A stretch of DNA of 40,706 nt from a virus, in the IMG/VR virus record IMGVR_UViG_3300025083_000086, positions 1 to 40,706 of that record; one strand, 5' to 3'. The translations under genes and the position numbers were made by a program. Each line of letters begins with the position of its first letter. The stretch's first letter is position 1. The notes beneath the pieces were generated by a model. The model saw nothing but the letters and a program-made list of their open reading frames with translations, was not told the DNA's origin and did no database searches. Of the stretch, positions 21,688-29,434 are shown in pieces.

Positions 21688-23582
21688 TAAGCAACTACCT
21701 ACCAACAGACTACCAAACCTTCATTGCTACCAGTAGGTACGCACGATGGCTAGAGGACGAGAACAGGCGAGAGACTTGGGTTGAAACAGTACAACGCTAC
21801 ATCAACTACATTGCCACTACTGGTCTATCTGCTGATGATCTGGAAGAGATTGAAGAGGCTATCCTAAACCTAGAAGTAATGCCTAGTATGAGAGCGTTGA
21901 TGACAGCAGGGGTAGCGGCAGACCGTGACAACACCTGTATCTACAACTGTAGCTACCTACCAGTAGACCATATACGTGCCTTTGATGAGGCTATGTTTAT
22001 CCTACTGTGTGGTACAGGTGTAGGGTTTAGTGTTGAGCGTCAGTCTATCGCCAAGCTGCCTACTATTCCAGAGACTTTGGTTAAAGATACTCGCGCTATA
22101 AAGGTAGGGGATAGTAAAGAAGGTTGGGCTACAGCCCTACACTCCCTCATGTCTACCCTATACTCAGGCGTCATACCTAGCTGGGACTTGTCTGCTATTC
22201 GTCCAGCAGGTGCGAGGCTAAAGACCTTTGGTGGTAGAGCGTCAGGACAGGAGCCATTGAATGACCTGTTCAATTTTGTGGTAGAAAAATTTAAGGCAGC
22301 AACAGGACGTAAGCTTACTAGCATTGAGTGTCACGACATTATGTGTAAGATTGGCGAGGTTGTGGTGGTGGGTGGCGTACGCCGTTCAGCTATGATTAGC
22401 TTGTCCAACCTAAGTGATGGGCGTATGGCACACGCCAAGTCTGGTAGCTGGTGGGAGAACGAGGGTCAACGTGCGTTGGCTAATAACTCTGTAGCCTACA
22501 CAGACAAGCCTGACATGGAAGGGTTCATGCGTGAGTGGTTGTCACTCGTTGAGTCTAAGTCTGGTGAGCGTGGTATCTTCTCACGTGTCGCAGCAGACAA
22601 GCATGTAGAGATGAACGGACGTAGAGAGACAGGGCATGAGTGGGGAACTAACCCATGTTCTGAGATTATCCTACGGCCTTACCAGTTTTGTAATCTAACA
22701 GAGGTAGTGGTACGTCAAGGTGATGACCTAGATAATCTAAAGCGTAAGGTACGTCTGGCTACCATACTTGGTACAGCACAAGCCACCTTCACTAAGATGC
22801 CATACCTACGTGACATCTGGAAGAAGAACACAGAAGAAGAACGCTTGCTTGGCGTATCTCTGACAGGTATCATGGACAACTACCTACTGTCTAAGACTAC
22901 TGACAGTAAGGTGTGGCTCAAAGCCATGAAGCAGACAGCCATTGATACTAATGCAGAGTATGCTGAGAAACTAGGTATCCCTGTATCAGCAGCCATCACT
23001 TGTGTAAAGCCATCAGGTACAGTGTCACAGCTTGTTGATAGTGCTAGTGGTATTCACGCAAGACACAGCGAATACTACATACGTACTGTACGTGGTGACA
23101 ACAAAGACCCACTTACACGTTTTATGCAGGATACAGGTATCCCTGCTGAACCATGTGTAATGAAGCCCGACTCTACCACAGTGTTTAGCTTCCCAACTAA
23201 GTCACCATCTGGTGCTGTTACACGTAACGACATGACTGCATTGGAGCAACTAGAACTGTGGAAGAACTACGCATTGAACTGGTGTGAACACAAACCATCA
23301 GTAACTATCACAGTAAAGGATGCAGAGTGGATGGCAGTAGGTGCGTGGGTATATGAAAACTTTGACATCTGCTCTGGTATCTCATTCCTACCACACAGTG
23401 ACCATACATATGCACAAGCTCCTTATCAAGATATAGATAAGGAAACATATGAAGAACTCAAGAAACAGATGCCTACTTCTATTGATTGGTCAGCTTTGTC
23501 TCTTTATGAGAAGGAAGATACAACAACAGGTGGGCAAACTTTGGCGTGTACTGCTGGTGCATGTGAGCTAGTAGACATCTAA
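21684..23582 (+). CDS. nrdJ: Class II (cobalamin-dependent) ribonucleoside triphosphate reductase
   Basis: A 632-residue monomeric-type class II reductase. Landmarks are RDNTCIYNCSYLPV near residue 80 (redox Cys), FILLCGTGVGFSVE, VGGVRRSAMISL, the active-site NPCSEIIL near 322 (Asn, Cys, Glu), KPSGTVSQLVDSASGIHARH near 434 and a C-terminal thiol pair in ACTAGACELVDI. It needs adenosylcobalamin to make deoxynucleotides, so the host must have or import B12. There is no NrdA/NrdB pair, glutaredoxin or thioredoxin gene, so reduction depends on host thiols. It is shorter than the Lactobacillus enzyme (739), probably with reduced allosteric regions. Confidence 0.93.
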   Translation: MISNYLPTDYQTFIATSRYARWLEDENRRETWVETVQRYINYIATTGLSADDLEEIEEAILNLEVMPSMRALMTAGVAADRDNTCIYNCSYLPVDHIRAFDEAMFILLCGTGVGFSVERQSIAKLPTIPETLVKDTRAIKVGDSKEGWATALHSLMSTLYSGVIPSWDLSAIRPAGARLKTFGGRASGQEPLNDLFNFVVEKFKAATGRKLTSIECHDIMCKIGEVVVVGGVRRSAMISLSNLSDGRMAHAKSGSWWENEGQRALANNSVAYTDKPDMEGFMREWLSLVESKSGERGIFSRVAADKHVEMNGRRETGHEWGTNPCSEIILRPYQFCNLTEVVVRQGDDLDNLKRKVRLATILGTAQATFTKMPYLRDIWKKNTEEERLLGVSLTGIMDNYLLSKTTDSKVWLKAMKQTAIDTNAEYAEKLGIPVSAAITCVKPSGTVSQLVDSASGIHARHSEYYIRTVRGDNKDPLTRFMQDTGIPAEPCVMKPDSTTVFSFPTKSPSGAVTRNDMTALEQLELWKNYALNWCEHKPSVTITVKDAEWMAVGAWVYENFDICSGISFLPHSDHTYAQAPYQDIDKETYEELKKQMPTSIDWSALSLYEKEDTTTGGQTLACTAGACELVDI

Positions 23583-23591
23583 AGTTACAAC
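23578..23591 (+). promoter_or_regulatory. Candidate phage RNA polymerase promoter motif, copy 3
   Basis: TCTAAAGTTACAAC overlaps the RNR stop codon and precedes the virion gene block. Downstream ATTAGCGAAGG fits a purine-rich start. It would drive the late genes. Confidence 0.55.
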
Positions 23592-23611
23592 ATTAGCGAA
23601 GGTTTGTAAAA

Positions 23612-23794
23612 ATGAGAGCATTAGGCAACGATTTCAATATAACAGATGGCTTACTTAACCACCTACAAGAGTTGTATCCTGACAAACTTCCGCATGAACA
23701 AGTGTCCCCTGAGAAACTAAGCTTCCTCAGGGGTCAACAATCTGTCATACAGAAGCTTGTTGAATTACAAAACCAAGATTTTGAGGATGATTAA
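23612..23794 (+). CDS. Small hypothetical protein at the head of the virion block
   Basis: A 60-residue protein (MRALGNDFNITDGLLNHLQE) with a PEKLSFLRGQQSVIQKLVELQN helix. This LRGQ..VI..L pattern recurs in short phage proteins of unknown function near portal genes. GAAGG lies about 15 nt upstream with T/A-rich spacing. It is first after the candidate promoter at 23578. Function unknown. Confidence 0.7.
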   Translation: MRALGNDFNITDGLLNHLQELYPDKLPHEQVSPEKLSFLRGQQSVIQKLVELQNQDFEDD

Positions 23795-23795
23795 T

Positions 23796-24026
23796 ATGGG
23801 TGGACTATTTGGCAGTAAAGCACCTGCCCCCTTACCAGCCCCTGCTCGTCCTGTTACAGCAGTAACGAAAACCCCCGACATTGAACTAGATGATACACAA
23901 CTAGAGTCAACTATGCTAAAGAAAAAGCGCAAGGGTAAACGAGCATTGAGGCAAGACATAGTTAAAGACACAGCAACACAAGTAGCCAGCGAAGGTGCTG
24001 GACTACAGATACCTAAAGGACAGTAG
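23796..24026 (+). CDS. Small Pro/Lys-rich virion-type protein, paralogue A (gp6.7/gp7.3-like position)
   Basis: A 76-residue protein starting MGGLFGSKAPAPLPAPARP. The start 23796 has GAGG nine bases upstream; earlier in-frame ATGs lie in the preceding gene. The centre is acidic (PDIELDDTQLES), followed by a basic run KKKRKGKRAL and a C-terminal GLQIPKGQ. The next gene has the same order of elements. Position just before the portal and the basic-Gly-G(I/L)NI ending resemble T7 gp7.3 and gp6.7, small virion proteins. The assignment is by position and ending only. Confidence 0.65.
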   Translation: MGGLFGSKAPAPLPAPARPVTAVTKTPDIELDDTQLESTMLKKKRKGKRALRQDIVKDTATQVASEGAGLQIPKGQ

Positions 24027-24027
24027 C

Positions 24028-24300
24028 ATGGGTGGCATTATTAAAAAGCCCAAGCGTCCTGCTCCTCCACCACCTCCACCACCTCCACCTCCACCTCCTG
24101 CTGCGCCAGTAGATACTTCTGCGACAGGTGCAAGTAAAGGTGGCATGGCTGAATCAGAGCTACAACTGTCTGGTGAAGTTACAGGTGGTAGGCAGCTTAG
24201 ACGTAGGCGTAGAGGTAAACGAGCGTTGGTTGGACAAACTGCTGCTGCTGCACAAGTAGGTGGCGAAGGTACGTCTGGTCTAAATATTCCGAAGGGATAA
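24028..24300 (+). CDS. Small polyproline virion-type protein, paralogue B (gp6.7/gp7.3-like position)
   Basis: A 90-residue protein starting MGGIIKKPKRPAP, then twelve consecutive Pro, then AAPV. The start 24028 has AAAGGA eight bases upstream. It shares with the preceding gene the MGG start, Pro-rich N-terminus, a basic run (RRRRRGKRAL), a GxEG element and the ending GLNIPKG. The two are tandem paralogues with the linker expanded. The polyproline run should stall ribosomes and need host EF-P. T7 gp7.3, at the same place, ends with a similar basic segment and GGGINI. Confidence 0.68.
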   Translation: MGGIIKKPKRPAPPPPPPPPPPPPAAPVDTSATGASKGGMAESELQLSGEVTGGRQLRRRRRGKRALVGQTAAAAQVGGEGTSGLNIPKG

Positions 24301-24304
24301 GTAA

Positions 24305-25840
24305 ATGGAAGAAGAAGTAGGTACAGTAGCTAAACGCTACAGTCAGCTTGAGAGTGAGCGTGATACGTTCCTTGAGCGAGGCCGTGAGGCAGCAAAGCTA
24401 ACCATCCCTACTCTTATGCCAGAGGAAGGGCATAGTAGTTCATCTATCTATGCTACACCGTATCAAGGCATCGGAGCGAGGGGTGTAAACAACCTTGCAT
24501 CTAAATTGCTTCTTGCTCTGCTGCCCCCTAACAGCCCCTTCTTTCGTCTAACGATTGACGACTTTGACTTGCAACAAATTGCAGGTGACAATCGTGGGCA
24601 AGTAGAAGAAGGGCTGGCACGTATTGAACGTGCAGCAATGCAGGAGATTGAGAGCAAGTCTATTCGTGTACCTGTCTTTGAGGCACTCAAGCTGCTTATC
24701 GTAACTGGTAATGCGCTAGTGTATATGCCCAAAGAAGGTGGCATGAAAGTATATAGACCTGACCGTTATGTGACAAAGCGTGACGCAATGGGTAACTTGT
24801 TGGAGATTATTACTAAAGAGTCAGTGTCACCTTTGATGCTGCCTGATGCAGTAAAACAGATGATACCACCAAGTGATACACCTGTGAAGAATTATGACCT
24901 GTACACCTGTGTCAAAACTACCAAGCGTGGCTTTGACGTACATCAGGAAGTAGCAGGTATTGAAGTTCCTGCTTCACGTGGAACATTCAAGAAAGACCAG
25001 AACCCATTCATTCCATTGCGCTTTATTCGTATTGATGGTGAAGACTATGGGCGTGGTTTCATCGAAGAATACATCGGTGACTTGCGTAGTTTGGAAGCAC
25101 TAACCCAAGCTATTGTACAAGGAAGTGCAGCTTCATCTAAGGTTCTGTTCCTAGTACGTCCTAACGGTACGACTAAGACAGCTAACCTAGCTAAAGCACC
25201 TAATGGTGCGTTCCTTACTGGTGATGCTAATGATGTTTCTACTCTACAGGTACAGAAGTCAAGCGACTTCCGTGTAGCCTTAGAGACTATGCGTATGATT
25301 AATGACCGTCTTGCTGCTGCCTTCTTGTTGAATAGCAGTGTACAACGTGCAGCAGAACGTGTCACAGCAGAAGAAGTGCGCTTCATGGCGCAGGAACTAG
25401 AGACTGCATTGGGTGGAGTATACTCTATTCTATCGCAGGAGTTCCAGCTTCCACTAATCAACCTGCTACTAGAGTCATTGACAAAGCAGGGCAAGATGCC
25501 TCGTATGCCTAAGGACAGTGTTAAACCTACTGTTGTTACAGGTATCGAAGCACTTGGGCGTGGTCAAGACCTAAACAAACTTGCAACATTCTTGCAATAT
25601 CTACAGCCACTTGGCGCAGAGGTTATTGCCAGCGAGATGAACTTGGGTGACTACATAGACAGACTAGCAGCATCACTAGGCATCGACACCTCTGGACTTA
25701 TTAAGTCAGCAGAGCAGAAGCAACAAGAGGCTATGATGCAACAACAGATGCAACAGCAACAAATGTTAGAACAAACAGCTATGGGTATGGCACAGGGTGC
25801 TGCACCACAAATGGCAAAAGGCGCAGTAGAAACGGAGTAA
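24305..25840 (+). CDS. Portal (head-tail connector), T7 gp8-like
   Basis: A 511-residue protein starting MEEEVGTVAKRYSQLESERD. It has the typical ERGREAAKLTIPTLMP, RGVNNLASKLLLALLPPNSPFFRL, IIVTGNALVYM-like LLIVTGNALVYMPKE, DYGRGFIEEYIGDLRSLEAL and AERVTAEEVRFMAQELE motifs of podovirus portals. The C-terminus is Gln/Met-rich (MQQQMQQQQM). Twelve copies form the DNA channel at the capsid vertex and dock the terminase. Length is near T7 gp8 (536). The scaffold starts 3 nt after its stop. Confidence 0.95.
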   Translation: MEEEVGTVAKRYSQLESERDTFLERGREAAKLTIPTLMPEEGHSSSSIYATPYQGIGARGVNNLASKLLLALLPPNSPFFRLTIDDFDLQQIAGDNRGQVEEGLARIERAAMQEIESKSIRVPVFEALKLLIVTGNALVYMPKEGGMKVYRPDRYVTKRDAMGNLLEIITKESVSPLMLPDAVKQMIPPSDTPVKNYDLYTCVKTTKRGFDVHQEVAGIEVPASRGTFKKDQNPFIPLRFIRIDGEDYGRGFIEEYIGDLRSLEALTQAIVQGSAASSKVLFLVRPNGTTKTANLAKAPNGAFLTGDANDVSTLQVQKSSDFRVALETMRMINDRLAAAFLLNSSVQRAAERVTAEEVRFMAQELETALGGVYSILSQEFQLPLINLLLESLTKQGKMPRMPKDSVKPTVVTGIEALGRGQDLNKLATFLQYLQPLGAEVIASEMNLGDYIDRLAASLGIDTSGLIKSAEQKQQEAMMQQQMQQQQMLEQTAMGMAQGAAPQMAKGAVETE

Positions 25841-25843
25841 TAC

Positions 25844-26602
25844 ATGGCAGAAGCTATTAACACTTATCAAGAACCTGAACCTGAATCTCAAGAGCATGTA
25901 AAAGAAATGCTTGAGAAAGTAGAAGGTAGTCAACAAGATGCTAACCGTCCTGATTGGTTACCTGAAAAGTTCAAATCACCAGAAGACATGGCTAAAGCTT
26001 ATGCTGCATTAGAGGGTAAGTTGGGTCAAGGTGAACAAGAATCTGAACCAGAGGTAGAAGAACCCACTGGTGAGGAGTCTTTGTCAGAAGTCTCTGAACT
26101 ACTAGATAGTAAGGGACTAGACTTTGATGTGTTCCAAGAAGAGTACATCGAAACTGGTGAGCTATCCCCAGAAGCTTATAAAGCTTTGGAAGAGGCTGGC
26201 TTCCCACAAAGCATGGTTGACTCTTGGGTAGCAGGGCAAGATGCTCTGGCTGCACAAATGACAACCGACATGCACTCCATTGTAGGAGGTGCAGATCAAT
26301 ACACTGACATGGTTCAGTGGGCATCGAACAATCTACCCGAAAGTGAAGTCGATGCTTTCAATGCAACTATGGATACGCAAGACCCTAATATGATTAGGCT
26401 TGCTGTTCAAGGTCTTAATGCACGTTATCGTTCTGAGGCAGAACCTAACCTTATGCAAGGTGGCACAGGTTCTGTATCCACAGGTGGGCGTTTTGAAAGT
26501 AATGCGGAACTCACTTCTGCTATGAGTGACCCTAGATACGCTAAAGACCCTGCCTACAGGCAACAGGTAGCTGATAAGCTTGCTCGTTCTAGCCTGTTCT
26601 AA
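25844..26602 (+). CDS. Capsid assembly scaffold, T7 gp9-like
   Basis: A 252-residue, very acidic protein. It has the usual scaffold marks: PDWLPEKFKSPEDMAKAYAALEGKLG near residue 30, a Glu-rich linker, the FPQSMVDSWVAGQ segment and a C-terminal SDPRYAKDPAYRQQVADKLARSSLF, whose basic end contacts the capsid shell. It guides procapsid assembly and leaves before DNA packaging. It lies between portal and capsid as in T7. Confidence 0.92.
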   Translation: MAEAINTYQEPEPESQEHVKEMLEKVEGSQQDANRPDWLPEKFKSPEDMAKAYAALEGKLGQGEQESEPEVEEPTGEESLSEVSELLDSKGLDFDVFQEEYIETGELSPEAYKALEEAGFPQSMVDSWVAGQDALAAQMTTDMHSIVGGADQYTDMVQWASNNLPESEVDAFNATMDTQDPNMIRLAVQGLNARYRSEAEPNLMQGGTGSVSTGGRFESNAELTSAMSDPRYAKDPAYRQQVADKLARSSLF

Positions 26603-26869
26603 CATGTTGCATTTGGTGAGGGGGTTGTATAAGAATCCCCTCTCCTTCTAAGTACATCCTACCTGCTGGCGTTACAGGATTCCCCTAATAATAAAGGGCT
26701 GTAAGTAAGAGCCAAGTGGGGTGTATTTAGAAGGGGAAACCCTAACACGAAGCTAAACATAACAAACGATTACCCCTGACCCCTTGCGAGGGACAATCTT
26801 GGAGAAAGGATGTAGTGTAATGCAGAGTGTAATTCAACTCAACATTATACTCACTAAGGAGTAATTCAA
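26603..26869 (+). promoter_or_regulatory. Structured 267-nt leader before the capsid gene
   Basis: No ORF is convincing here. Visible folds: GAGGGGGTT/AATCCCCTC (26618-26642, 9 bp with one G-T pair, 7-nt loop). A two-part stem has TTACAG/CTGTAA (26672-26704) enclosing CCCT/AGGG. A GGG-GAAA-CCC tetraloop hairpin lies at 26733-26742. GAGTGTAAT/ATTATACTC (26825-26852, 9 bp with one G-T pair) lies just before the AAGGAG of the capsid gene. AGTGTAAT is also repeated at 26814 and 26826. Such density suggests mRNA stabilisation, processing or translational control of the most abundant protein. A degenerate promoter-like TTCTAAGTACATCCTA lies near 26646. Confidence 0.5.
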
Positions 26870-27985
26870 ATGGCACAAGCCGCTTCAAACCCTGCCTATA
26901 GCGTAAGCTTTCAGGGTCAAAACAACCTATCAGGTGACGTACGTGACCTGTTTCTCAAGCTGTACGCTGGCGAAGTCCTGACAGCTTTTGAAGAAAAGAA
27001 AGTCCTTTCGGACAAGGTGCGTACTCGCACAATCTCAAAGGGTAAGTCTGCCTCGTTCCCAATGACAGGCCGCGCAACTGCGGAATATCTGACTCCGGGC
27101 AACGAAATTACTGGTGGTACTATCCGTGCTGGTGAGCGTATCGTAACTATTGATGACTTGCTCATCTCTAGCCAGTTCATTGCTAACATTGATGAAGCAA
27201 TCAACCACTACGATGTCCGTTCTATCTACTCAAAGGAAGCTGGTATTGCACTAGCTAACGAAGCAGATAAGAACGTAGCACGTATGCTTGTAAAAGCTGC
27301 GCTGTCAACCAACGCTACACGTGCTGCTGGTCTTGTTCAAGACTACAAAGCCTTCACTGAAGAAGACTTTACTGACAATGTGACTATCGGTACTGCTGGT
27401 GGTGATGTGACTGACCCTGCAAAGCTGGCTAAAGCTATCTTTGACGCTCGTAAAGAGATGGAAGTCAAGAACGTACCTACTGAGGGCGCTGTAGTTGTAC
27501 TGGCTCCTGACCAGTATTACGCATTGATGGACGTTACTGATGGTAACAAGCTTGTCTACATGAACAAGGACTTCGGTGGTGCTGGTTCTATCGCTTCTGG
27601 CGTAGCACCTTCAATCGCTGGTATGCCTATCATTATGTCTAACCACGCTAACGTGGCTAACCTGTATCAGAACTTCACTACAGGTGATGCTGCCGAAGGT
27701 AAGACATCAGACAACGCACCTCTGGCAAACACTGCTGGTTCAGGCCGCACAACTCACTATGACCTGCCTACTGCTAACGTAGATGGCGCAGACATGGTGG
27801 CACTTGCTGCTAAGTTCAAGGGCTTTGTCTTCACACCAGACGCAGTAGCTACTGTTAAGCTGCTCGACTTGGGTATGGAGTCTGAGTACCAGATCAACCG
27901 TCAGGGTACACTCATGGTTGCTAAGTACGCAATGGGACACAACGTACTGCGTCCTGCTGCCTGTATCGCTCTGTCAGCCGCTTAG
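26870..27985 (+). CDS. Major capsid protein, T7 gp10-like (HK97 fold)
   Basis: A 371-residue protein. The N-terminal DLFLKLYAGEVLTAFEEKKVL and KGKSASFPMTGRATAEYLTPGNEI are standard T7-like capsid motifs. DDLLISSQFIANIDEAINHYD, VVLAPDQYYALMD and the late RQGTLMVAKYAMGHNVLRPAACI complete the match. AAGGAG is at the right distance, and a structured leader lies upstream. A strong intrinsic terminator follows nine bases after the stop, so capsid mRNA ends here as in T7. No second frame or frameshift product is apparent. Confidence 0.96.
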   Translation: MAQAASNPAYSVSFQGQNNLSGDVRDLFLKLYAGEVLTAFEEKKVLSDKVRTRTISKGKSASFPMTGRATAEYLTPGNEITGGTIRAGERIVTIDDLLISSQFIANIDEAINHYDVRSIYSKEAGIALANEADKNVARMLVKAALSTNATRAAGLVQDYKAFTEEDFTDNVTIGTAGGDVTDPAKLAKAIFDARKEMEVKNVPTEGAVVVLAPDQYYALMDVTDGNKLVYMNKDFGGAGSIASGVAPSIAGMPIIMSNHANVANLYQNFTTGDAAEGKTSDNAPLANTAGSGRTTHYDLPTANVDGADMVALAAKFKGFVFTPDAVATVKLLDLGMESEYQINRQGTLMVAKYAMGHNVLRPAACIALSAA

Positions 27986-27993
27986 TTTTAATT

Positions 27994-28023
27994 GGAGAGG
28001 GGTTAATAGCCTCTCTCCTTTTT
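27994..28023 (+). terminator. Strong intrinsic terminator after capsid gene
   Basis: GGAGAGGGG (27994-28002) pairs with CCTCTCTCC (28010-28018), nine pairs with one G-T, around the loop TTAATAG, followed directly by five T (28019-28023). It corresponds in position to T7 T-phi behind gene 10. Confidence 0.9.
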
Positions 28024-28037
28024 CATAGGATAGTGTT

Positions 28038-28229
28038 ATGCAGAAACTAAAAATTAAAAAGTCACGTGTAAACGAGGCAGGAAACTACACTAAACCTACG
28101 ATGCGTAAGCGCATGTTTAACAGTATTAAAGCTGGTACAAAAGGCGGTAACGCTGGTCAGTGGTCGGCGCGTAAAGCCCAGCTACTTGCCTCACGTTATA
28201 AGAAAGCAGGTGGGGGCTACACATCGTGA
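28038..28229 (+). CDS. Small basic conserved phage protein
   Basis: A 63-residue protein (MQKLKIKKSRVNEAGNYTKP) with RKRMFNSIKAGTKGGNAGQWSARKAQLLASRYKKAGGGY. This NEAGNYTKP...GQWSARKAQ pattern is widely conserved in marine phages in the virion region. It is strongly basic, so a DNA-binding or virion-packaged role is likely but unproven. ATAGGA lies upstream. It is the first gene after the terminator and overlaps the next start (GTGA). Confidence 0.8.
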   Translation: MQKLKIKKSRVNEAGNYTKPTMRKRMFNSIKAGTKGGNAGQWSARKAQLLASRYKKAGGGYTS

Positions 28230-28462
28230 AGAAGCCTCAGGAAAGCTTAAAGAAGTGGACGAAACAAAAGTGGCGTACTAAATCAGGTAAACCTTCTGCT
28301 AAGACAGGTGAACGCTATCTACCAGAAGCAGCTATCAAGTCACTGTCTGCATCAGAGTATGCAGCCACTACCAAAGCGAAGCGCGAAGGCTCTCGCAAAG
28401 GTAAGCAGTTTGTTCGTCAACCATTAAGGATTGCTAAGAAGACAGCACAATATAGGAAGTAG
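28226..28462 (+). CDS. Small basic conserved phage protein (DUF5872-like)
   Basis: A 78-residue protein beginning at GTG 28226. The pattern LKKWTKQKWRTKSGKPSAKTGERYLPEAAIKSLS, then EYAATTKAKREGSRKGKQFVRQP, is typical of a family of basic phage proteins, which I believe is DUF5872. It is about one third Lys and Arg. Carried in cyanophages and marine podoviruses; function unknown, perhaps DNA-associated. The family number is from memory. Confidence 0.75.
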   Translation: MKKPQESLKKWTKQKWRTKSGKPSAKTGERYLPEAAIKSLSASEYAATTKAKREGSRKGKQFVRQPLRIAKKTAQYRK

Positions 28463-28464
28463 AT

Positions 28465-28581
28465 ATGCCACAAGTAGGTTCAAAACATTACAGCTATACC
28501 AAAAAAGGTAAAGAAGCTGCCAAGAAAGAAGCCAAGAAAACTGGGATGCCTGTAAAAAATAAGTACATGAAGAAGAAGTAA
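28465..28581 (+). CDS. 38-residue Lys-rich protein
   Basis: ATG 28465 follows TAGGAAGTAGAT. The product (MPQVGSKHYSYTKKGKEAAK, ending YMKKK) has 14 Lys. Short proteins with the KHYSYTKKG start are common in phage virion regions. Together with three basic neighbours it forms a cluster of small basic proteins behind the capsid. Function unknown. Confidence 0.7.
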   Translation: MPQVGSKHYSYTKKGKEAAKKEAKKTGMPVKNKYMKKK

Positions 28582-28582
28582 C

Positions 28583-28837
28583 ATGGGTATTACACATGCA
28601 GGAGAAACATTCAGAGGTCTACGTATACCTAAAAGTTCCCCTAAGGGTAAGAAGTCTCATGCTGTTTTAATTGGTACTAAAGACAAACCAAAGTTAATTA
28701 GGTTTGGTGAAAAGGGTGCTAAGACTAACCAATCAGCAAAGCAACGCAAAGCCTTTAAGGATAGACACCGTAGGAACATATCCAAAGGCGAAACAAGCGC
28801 AGCTTATTGGGCTAACAAGGTCAAGTGGAAAGCTTAA
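28583..28837 (+). CDS. Small basic conserved phage protein
   Basis: An 84-residue basic protein (MGITHAGETFRGLRIPKSS). The central KLIRFGEKGAKTNQSAKQRKAFKDRHRRNISKG and SAAYWANKVKW are highly conserved among marine cyanophages and podoviruses. One base separates it from the previous stop. Function unknown; a virion or DNA-condensing role fits its charge and place. Confidence 0.8.
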   Translation: MGITHAGETFRGLRIPKSSPKGKKSHAVLIGTKDKPKLIRFGEKGAKTNQSAKQRKAFKDRHRRNISKGETSAAYWANKVKWKA

Positions 28838-28849
28838 AAGGTAAACGAT

Positions 28850-29434
28850 ATGGCAGGAACAACAAAACTAGATGCAGTCAACACGATGCTTTCTGCCATA
28901 GGCGAAGCACCAGTAAGTAGTCTCTCCTCTGGTCTGATTGAAGCAGAGATTGCAGAGAGTATTCTAAACACAGTTGACAGAGAAGTACAGTCTATGGGCT
29001 GGCACTTCAACACAGAATTAAATAAAAGCTTTGCTCAAGATACAAACGGTGAGATACTACTACCTACAGATATTCTTAGAGCAGACGCCACGCTAGCCGC
29101 AGAGAGTCCAAACTTGGTACAGCGTGGTCTAAAAATGTATGACAGAACCAACCACACATTTAACATTGGGGCATCTACACAGTTAGACATTGTAGTAAAG
29201 CTAGCTTTTGAAGATATGCCAGAAGTAGCCAAGCGTTATACAGTGCTACGCGCTACTCGCATCTTCCAAGACCGTGTGGTTGGCTCTAACACCCTACATG
29301 ATTTCCAAGAAAAAGATGAGGGTTACGCTCTTATGGAACTTAAAGAGTTTGATAAGGCTGCTGATGACCACAACATCTTTGACAATTATGACACGTATGC
29401 TATCATTGATAGACAGGGACGGAGAACACTCTAA
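28850..29434 (+). CDS. Tail tubular protein A, T7 gp11-like
   Basis: A 194-residue protein (MAGTTKLDAVNTMLSAIGEAPVSS) with LNTVDREVQSMGWHFNTE, LPTDILRADA and YTVLRATRIFQDRVVGS. These are the conserved segments of gp11, which forms the upper ring of the tail tube under the portal. Length equals T7 gp11 (196). Stop and next ATG overlap by one base. Confidence 0.95.
   Translation: MAGTTKLDAVNTMLSAIGEAPVSSLSSGLIEAEIAESILNTVDREVQSMGWHFNTELNKSFAQDTNGEILLPTDILRADATLAAESPNLVQRGLKMYDRTNHTFNIGASTQLDIVVKLAFEDMPEVAKRYTVLRATRIFQDRVVGSNTLHDFQEKDEGYALMELKEFDKAADDHNIFDNYDTYAIIDRQGRRTL

Noticed and set aside
28113-28122. Additional ATGTTTAACA copy
   Set aside because: It lies inside a conserved coding sequence (R-M-F-N-S) and is alone, so I do not count it with the cluster at 9082-9331.
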